Below are positions 59,611 through 64,000 of a stretch of DNA of 64,000 bases, one piece after another. The stretch covers positions 1-64,000 of the forward strand of contig DATJWB010000038.1 in the NCBI GenBank assembly GCA_035501495.1, written 5' to 3'. The stretch's first letter is position 1, and each line of letters starts with the position of its first letter. The DNA is from JAIQFL01 sp035501495 (lineage in GTDB: Bacteria; Acidobacteriota; Terriglobia; Bryobacterales; Bryobacteraceae). The position numbers were made by a program, and so were the translations under genes. The notes beneath the pieces were generated by a model. It did not search any database and was not told the DNA's origin. It worked only from the letters and a program-made list of their open reading frames with translations.

Positions 59611-62370
59611 ATGTCCAAGGAGTTAGTGATTTCGGCGAACCGCCACGAAACCCGTGTGGCGATTATCGAAGACGATCAGGTCGTCGAAGTCTATCATCAA
59701 CGCGAGAACGAATATTCACTCGCAGGCAGCATTCACAAAGGCAGGGTCACGCGCGTGCTTCCGGGCATGCAGTCGGCGTTTGTGGATATCGGCTTGGATC
59801 GGGACGCGTTTCTCTATGTCTCGGATTTCTTCGAGGACAACGAGGAATATGACAAGATTGTGACCAGCGTGGAGGACAAAGTCCTCAAGCTGGAACGCCC
59901 CCCGCTGCCGGTTCCCTCAGCCGCCCTGCCTCCGAGCGCCCCAGGCGCCGAGAACGCAGAGCTTGCCGAAGCGCGCCCTGCCGCGCAGGAAGTCAGTACA
60001 CCCCCGGTCGAGGCCGTGGCACCGCCGGCCACCGCGCCGGCGCCGCCTCCCGCTCCCAGCCAGGAACAGCGGCGCGACGATCGGGACCGCAGGGGCCGGC
60101 GCTCGCGCCGGCGGAGGGGACAGAAGGGCGGGGGGCGCAGCCTCCCCGAGTCCAAGTTCTACTCGCCGGCAGGACGAAGCTCGGCCGAAAGCGAAGCCGC
60201 GCGGCCGGCCTTTCCGGAGAGTCAGGCCCCGCCCGTGCCTTCAGCGCCGCGCGAACAGCCCGACGATTTCTTCGTCCTCCCCGGCGAGTCCCTGGCAAAA
60301 TACACCAGGCCGGGCTCCGAGGACGAAGCGGAGGAGTCTCAGGCCGATGCGGGTTATGGAGGCGAGCCCGAGGATGTGGGATTCGAAGAAGAAGCCCGTC
60401 ACCTGGAAGCGGCTGCTGCAACGGACGAACCCGAAGCTGCCGACGAGCCGGCACCACCACCCACGGAATTGCGTGAAGAAGCCCTTACCGCGGTGTCGGC
60501 GACGGCTTTCGAAACCATATTGCCAGCCAGGACCGAGGCCGAATCCGAACCGGCACCCGCCGTGGCTGAAATGCCGATGCTCGTCTCCGAGATCGTAGCC
60601 GAGCCACCCGCGGAGCCGCAGCCCGAACTCGCCGGGGCGTTGGAGGAAGTTCGGGAGGCCAGCGCCGAAGCTGCGGGTACCGGCGAAATTCCGACGGCCG
60701 AGCCAGAACCCGAGCCGCTCGAAGCCGAGTCGGCGGAAACCGCCGAAGACGTCGATGTCGTACCCAACGACGCAGCCGAACCCGAAGCGTCCGAACTGGT
60801 TTCGGGCACCGCCGAGGCGCCCGCCGAAGATGGCGAGCCCGTGGAGGCCGCCGAAGCCGAGGCGAGCGAGGAAGGCGAGCCGCTTGTCGAACCGGAAGGG
60901 CCCGAGCCTGCCCGCATTCCCACCAGCCTGACGGCCACTCTTCGTGAGCAGGGTCCCCGCTTTCTGCACCGCGTTTCCCGCCGCATGCGCCGGCGGGGAC
61001 GGGACGGCCGCGGAGGCCCCATGCAGGACGCCAATCGCGAAGCCGGGCGCGGTCCGCAGCCTGCCGCGCCGAACCCGGCGCAGGACGCCGGGTCGCGGAA
61101 TGCCCAGGAGCGGACGGCTTCCACCCCGGCGGCGCAGGCTCCCGCACCGCGTCCGGAGAAGCCCGGGTCTCCCTCCATCAGCGATCTTCTGCGAGAGGGA
61201 CAGGAAATCATCGTTCAGATTGCCAAGGAACCTCTCGGCCAGAAGGGCGCCCGCATCACGTCGCATATCGCGCTGCCCGGCCGCTTCCTGGTCTATATGC
61301 CGACCGTCGATCACATCGGCGTCTCGCGCAAGATCCCGAGCGACGAGGAGCGCTCGCGTCTGAAGCGCGTTCTGCAATCCAACCGAACCGGCATCTCGGG
61401 CGGGTACATCGTGCGCACCGCGGGCGAAGGCCGCACCGAAGAGGAATTGCGGGCCGACATGTTGTTCCTCTACAACCTGTGGCTCGACATGCGGCAGAAG
61501 GCCGAGAAGAGGCCCGCGCCGCTCCTCATTCACCACGACCTGAACGTCGTGGAGCGCGTGCTCCGCGATCAGTTGACGTCCGCCTTCAAGAGCATTTGGG
61601 TGGACAACGAGGAAGCCTACGAGAGCGTCCTGCGCTTTGTACAGCGCTTCCAGCCGCTCCTCGTCAACCGGGTCAAGATGTACACCCGCTCCACTCCGAT
61701 CTTTGAGGAGTTCAGCATCACCAGCGAGTTGGAAAAGGCTTTGCGGCCGAAAGTCTGGCTGAAGTCGGGCGGCTATATCGTGATCAATCAGACCGAAGCG
61801 CTGGTGGCCATCGACGTGAATACCGGCAAATTCGTCGGCAAGTCGAACCGCCTCGAGGATACCATCGTCAAGACCAACACCGACGCCATCAAGGAGATCG
61901 TTCGCCAGATCCGCCTCCGCGACCTGGGCGGAATCATCGTGGTGGACTTCATCGACATGGACGAGCGCAAGAATCGCCAGAAGGTAATGCAGGCCCTGGA
62001 GGAAGCTATGCGGGCCGACCGCGCGCCGTACAAGATTCTGCAATTCAACGATTTCGGCCTGGTCGCCATCACCCGCAAGAGAGTCAAGCAGAGCCTCGAG
62101 CGCACCTTGTGTACGCCCTGCCCGTATTGCGAGGGGGCCGGCTACGTCAAGAGCGCGCAGACCGTTGTTGGCGAAATCCTGCAGGAGGCGCACAAGATTT
62201 CCAAAGTAGTGGAAGGCAAGGACGTCATGCTGCGCGTGTCGCCGGATGTGGCCCGGGTGCTGAAGTCCAACCAGAACACCTTCCTGCAGGAGTTGGAAGA
62301 GATCCTTGGCCGGACCGTGCTGGTCAAGAGCGACGCCCAACTCCACCTGGAGAAATTCGACCTGGCGTAG
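59611..62370 (+). CDS. rng: Ribonuclease G/E family with a large insertion in the S1 domain
   Basis: This 919-aa endoribonuclease starts with MSKELVISANRHETRVAI and the first half of the S1 domain (SIHKGRVTRVLPGMQSAFVD). About 420 residues of acidic, Pro/Ala/Glu-rich and then Arg-rich disordered sequence follow (about 98-520), before the S1 domain resumes (LLREGQEIIVQIAKEPLGQK). The catalytic part is complete: metal-binding Asp in ALVAIDVNTGKFVG and in GGIIVVDFIDMD, and zinc-link CTPCPYCEG. RNase G/E matures rRNA and decays mRNA; the family often follows the mre/rod genes. ATG 59611 fits the GGAGG site; a start at 59599 adds only four residues. Confidence 0.93.
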   Translation: MSKELVISANRHETRVAIIEDDQVVEVYHQRENEYSLAGSIHKGRVTRVLPGMQSAFVDIGLDRDAFLYVSDFFEDNEEYDKIVTSVEDKVLKLERPPLPVPSAALPPSAPGAENAELAEARPAAQEVSTPPVEAVAPPATAPAPPPAPSQEQRRDDRDRRGRRSRRRRGQKGGGRSLPESKFYSPAGRSSAESEAARPAFPESQAPPVPSAPREQPDDFFVLPGESLAKYTRPGSEDEAEESQADAGYGGEPEDVGFEEEARHLEAAAATDEPEAADEPAPPPTELREEALTAVSATAFETILPARTEAESEPAPAVAEMPMLVSEIVAEPPAEPQPELAGALEEVREASAEAAGTGEIPTAEPEPEPLEAESAETAEDVDVVPNDAAEPEASELVSGTAEAPAEDGEPVEAAEAEASEEGEPLVEPEGPEPARIPTSLTATLREQGPRFLHRVSRRMRRRGRDGRGGPMQDANREAGRGPQPAAPNPAQDAGSRNAQERTASTPAAQAPAPRPEKPGSPSISDLLREGQEIIVQIAKEPLGQKGARITSHIALPGRFLVYMPTVDHIGVSRKIPSDEERSRLKRVLQSNRTGISGGYIVRTAGEGRTEEELRADMLFLYNLWLDMRQKAEKRPAPLLIHHDLNVVERVLRDQLTSAFKSIWVDNEEAYESVLRFVQRFQPLLVNRVKMYTRSTPIFEEFSITSELEKALRPKVWLKSGGYIVINQTEALVAIDVNTGKFVGKSNRLEDTIVKTNTDAIKEIVRQIRLRDLGGIIVVDFIDMDERKNRQKVMQALEEAMRADRAPYKILQFNDFGLVAITRKRVKQSLERTLCTPCPYCEGAGYVKSAQTVVGEILQEAHKISKVVEGKDVMLRVSPDVARVLKSNQNTFLQELEEILGRTVLVKSDAQLHLEKFDLA

Positions 62371-62393
62371 GGTCTCGCCCACAATAGACGTGG

Positions 62394-62588
62394 GTGCAGT
62401 ATGGAAAAGTGATCCGCCATTTCGGCAGCGTTGAGGAGGCCGAAGCCGCAGACATCGAAGAGGACCTTTCGATGACCCCCGAGCAACGGGTAGCAATGGT
62501 TCTGGAACCGCGGGCAAGGGTCCACCCGGATGCTTCTCAGGAAGGACTTGCGCGAGTTTATCGAGTTACTCAACGCCAACAGAGTTGA
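62394..62588 (+). CDS. Small partner protein of a nucleotidyltransferase gene
   Basis: The 64-residue product (VIRHFGSVEEAEAADIEEDL, SMTPEQRVAMVLEPRARVHP, ARVYRVTQRQQS) has the pattern F.S.EEA...D......TP.ER......L......RVYRV seen in small proteins encoded directly before minimal nucleotidyltransferases (possible TA-like pairs). Its end overlaps the ATG of the nucleotidyltransferase remnant at 62530, the usual coupling. The frame looks intact, although the partner is broken, so it may be an orphan. It starts at GTG 62394, 23 bp after rng. Confidence 0.55.
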   Translation: MQYGKVIRHFGSVEEAEAADIEEDLSMTPEQRVAMVLEPRARVHPDASQEGLARVYRVTQRQQS

Positions 62589-62930
62589 GTAACCACAGCA
62601 GGCATCGATCTCCTGGTTCGACCGGATCTGGCTAGCTTGTCGTCAAACCAACCAGGGACTTTGGTTTTTCCAGCCCGCAGGTGACGCCGAAGAGTTAGCT
62701 CAGCCAGATCAGATCCTGCAACTTGGTGTCAAGCCGAACAGAATCGACATTATTGCATCCATAGCCGGGCTGTCGTTTGAGGAGGCATGGGCGAGCAAGG
62801 CTGGCGGGTCGATTGACTCCGTTCCGGTGTTTTTTATTGGTCGCGACGCGCTGATTCGTAACAACGAATCGAACCGGGCGGCCTCAGGATGCCGCCGACG
62901 CGCGCTCTGCGAAAGCGCCGCGGGTGATTG
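62530..62930 (+). pseudogene. Degraded nucleotidyltransferase (AbiEii/DUF6036-like) gene
   Basis: ATG 62530 opens MLLRKDLREFIELLNANRVE, the normal N-terminus of the family, then a TAA at 62590 stops it where YLVVGG should follow. Further on, a different frame reads AGIDLLVRPDLASL (the catalytic-region GDIDLLVRP-like motif), then a third reads LGVKPNRIDIIASIAGLSFE and VPVFFIGRDALIRNN. These pieces are in the order of the intact protein but have lost the active-site GG.A and one Asp region and need at least two frameshifts. The end (should be GRPKDLADVEAL) is scrambled. It fills the gap before the DUF481 gene. Confidence 0.7.
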
Positions 62931-63016
62931 CCGTCCCAAACCACGACTATTCCATTCTGGAAGGGTCCCGCTTGGAAATGGCTTTGCTCGCGCGCCTTCG
63001 AACAGAGCCCCGCCCG

Positions 63017-64000
63017 CTACTTCGCAAAGCTCAACCGGAACCCGGTGGAGAGCAGCAGATCGTTGCGCTGGTTCCCGAAGACCGGGTTGCTGATGAAGCG
63101 GTCGCTCGCGGTTACGTGCCAGCCCAGCCACTTCTTCACCGCGGTCACGATGCTGACGTCGAAGTTCACGCGGTATTGTCCCGTGAAGGTGAGATTGGGA
63201 AAGAACCGAAACGACTGAGTGACGTTGGTGGTGCTGGTGAACTTGTGGAGGAAGTCGTCTCCGAAATTCGCCTCCCCCGAATTGCGGCTCAGATTGTTGG
63301 TGAAGCTCTCGTGTTCATAGTCGCCGCCCCCGGTAAAGCTGAGGTTGGTGTTGTCCGTCTTGATGGCGTTCACTCCGAATCCTCCGCCCGCTACGAATCG
63401 AAGGGTCAGGTCCTGAAAGCGATCGTGTTCGTAGCCGTTGAGAGTGCTGATAAAGAAGCGCGGCGTGATGTCACGATTGTAGGTCCAGGAGCCGCGGACG
63501 GCGCTGGCCGTGGTGTTGGTGGTGGAGATCTCGGCGCCGCTCGGCAGGGCGGTGTTGACGCGCGCGGTGGCATAGATCTCGTTGAACGTCACCGTGATCT
63601 TGTCCCTGCGGGTAATGCGGGTTGCGTTAAAGGCATTGGTGAGGGTTTCGGTATGGGCATTGCCCCGCGCCAGGCCGAGTCCCAAATCGTAGGTTCCGGT
63701 CCACAACTCCAGGAATCCCGGATGCTGCAGATGCTCGAAGGTATGCTGCTCGGCGGCGTTGCGGACCGCGCCGACATCCGCCAGCGGCGCGGATTTGGTC
63801 GCCGTCGACGTGACCACTTCCAACTTGTCGCCGCTCGTGTTGATTTTTCCCAATACCGATTCTCCTCCCGGAAGTACGACCGTCAGATCGGTATCGGATT
63901 TCAGGCTTTTCACCGCGGTCCAAGGCATGCTGACTTCGCCCAGGAATTCGCTTTTAATGGTAAGCTTCGCTCCGTCTTTCTTGACGATCGCTCCGGTGAT
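63017..64000 (-). CDS. DUF481 outer-membrane protein (runs off right edge)
   Basis: The minus-strand frame extends from the right edge to the stop at 63017. The edge part has TGAIVKKDGAKLTIKSEFLG and EVSMPWTAVKSLKSDTDLTV, the usual N-terminal part before the barrel. The DUF481 barrel follows (LELWTGTYDLGLGLARGNAH, WTYNRDITPRFFISTLNGYE, FFPNLTFTGQYRVNFDVSIV) and ends RLSFAK. The family includes the salt-induced YdiY; it forms an outer-membrane barrel of unknown function. An internal Met at 63928 is not the start. The signal peptide is outside the window. Confidence 0.88.
   Translation of the reverse strand: MTGAIVKKDGAKLTIKSEFLGEVSMPWTAVKSLKSDTDLTVVLPGGESVLGKINTSGDKLEVVTSTATKSAPLADVGAVRNAAEQHTFEHLQHPGFLELWTGTYDLGLGLARGNAHTETLTNAFNATRITRRDKITVTFNEIYATARVNTALPSGAEISTTNTTASAVRGSWTYNRDITPRFFISTLNGYEHDRFQDLTLRFVAGGGFGVNAIKTDNTNLSFTGGGDYEHESFTNNLSRNSGEANFGDDFLHKFTSTTNVTQSFRFFPNLTFTGQYRVNFDVSIVTAVKKWLGWHVTASDRFISNPVFGNQRNDLLLSTGFRLSFAK

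Noticed and set aside
60241..62517. A 758-codon minus-strand frame opposite rng
   Set aside because: The plus strand contains all RNase G/E motifs; the antisense frame only mirrors codon bias.

Overview
The window is high-GC, gene-dense bacterial chromosome, most likely from an Acidobacteriota of the Solibacter/Bryobacter group (inference). The main evidence is three large exported proteins ending in the domain first defined in Solibacter (TIGR03437 type, with cores such as NAADLTPALAPGSLVAVFG and PMMFASPGQINAQLP). Supporting evidence is a fragment of an acidobacterial-type TonB-dependent receptor, a DUF2934 protein, CBM9 and glucuronoyl-esterase-like enzymes, and an interrupted RNase G/E. 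No rRNA, tRNA, CRISPR array, prophage or complete insertion sequence was seen.

Positions 1-16900 hold an AraC-type regulator remnant, an LptC-LptA fusion with lptB, a small outer-membrane barrel, a CBM9-like protein, a receiver-only regulator coupled to a tiny basic protein and a Tat-exported protein, a SWIM/SNF2 helicase, a short penicillin-binding protein, an O-antigen-ligase-like protein, the E1 alpha and beta subunits of a 2-oxoacid dehydrogenase, an SMP-30 lactonase and an SDR. Positions 17000-42700 are mostly secreted and catabolic genes: an exported protein with YPP repeats, an amidohydrolase, a BACON/SLH protein, a DapA-like protein without its catalytic lysine, an esterase, an aromatic amino acid decarboxylase, a fucose-isomerase-like protein, a double cupin, a neutral-lipid group (WS/DGAT, lipase and a new small acidic protein), a CE15-like esterase, two divergent TIGR03437 proteins, a protein with a duplicated adhesin-like module, and xylulokinase.

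Positions 42816-45900 form a Cpx-like envelope-stress module. A Spy/CpxP-like chaperone gene is divergent from an OmpR-type regulator and a histidine kinase. Between them lies a mirror-symmetric set of GTAAA/GTAAG half-sites matching the enterobacterial CpxR box.

Positions 49694-62370 are the rod-shape locus mreB-mreC-mreD-(641-aa membrane protein)-mrdA-rodA-rng. Two complete PIN-domain toxin-antitoxin modules, oriented tail to tail, sit between the membrane protein gene and mrdA. The 3' ends of mreC and mrdA carry the same CCCCAACCCC-type repeat, which gives both cell-wall proteins similar Pro/Gln-rich tails. The right end holds a degraded nucleotidyltransferase gene with its small partner and a DUF481 outer-membrane protein that runs off the window.
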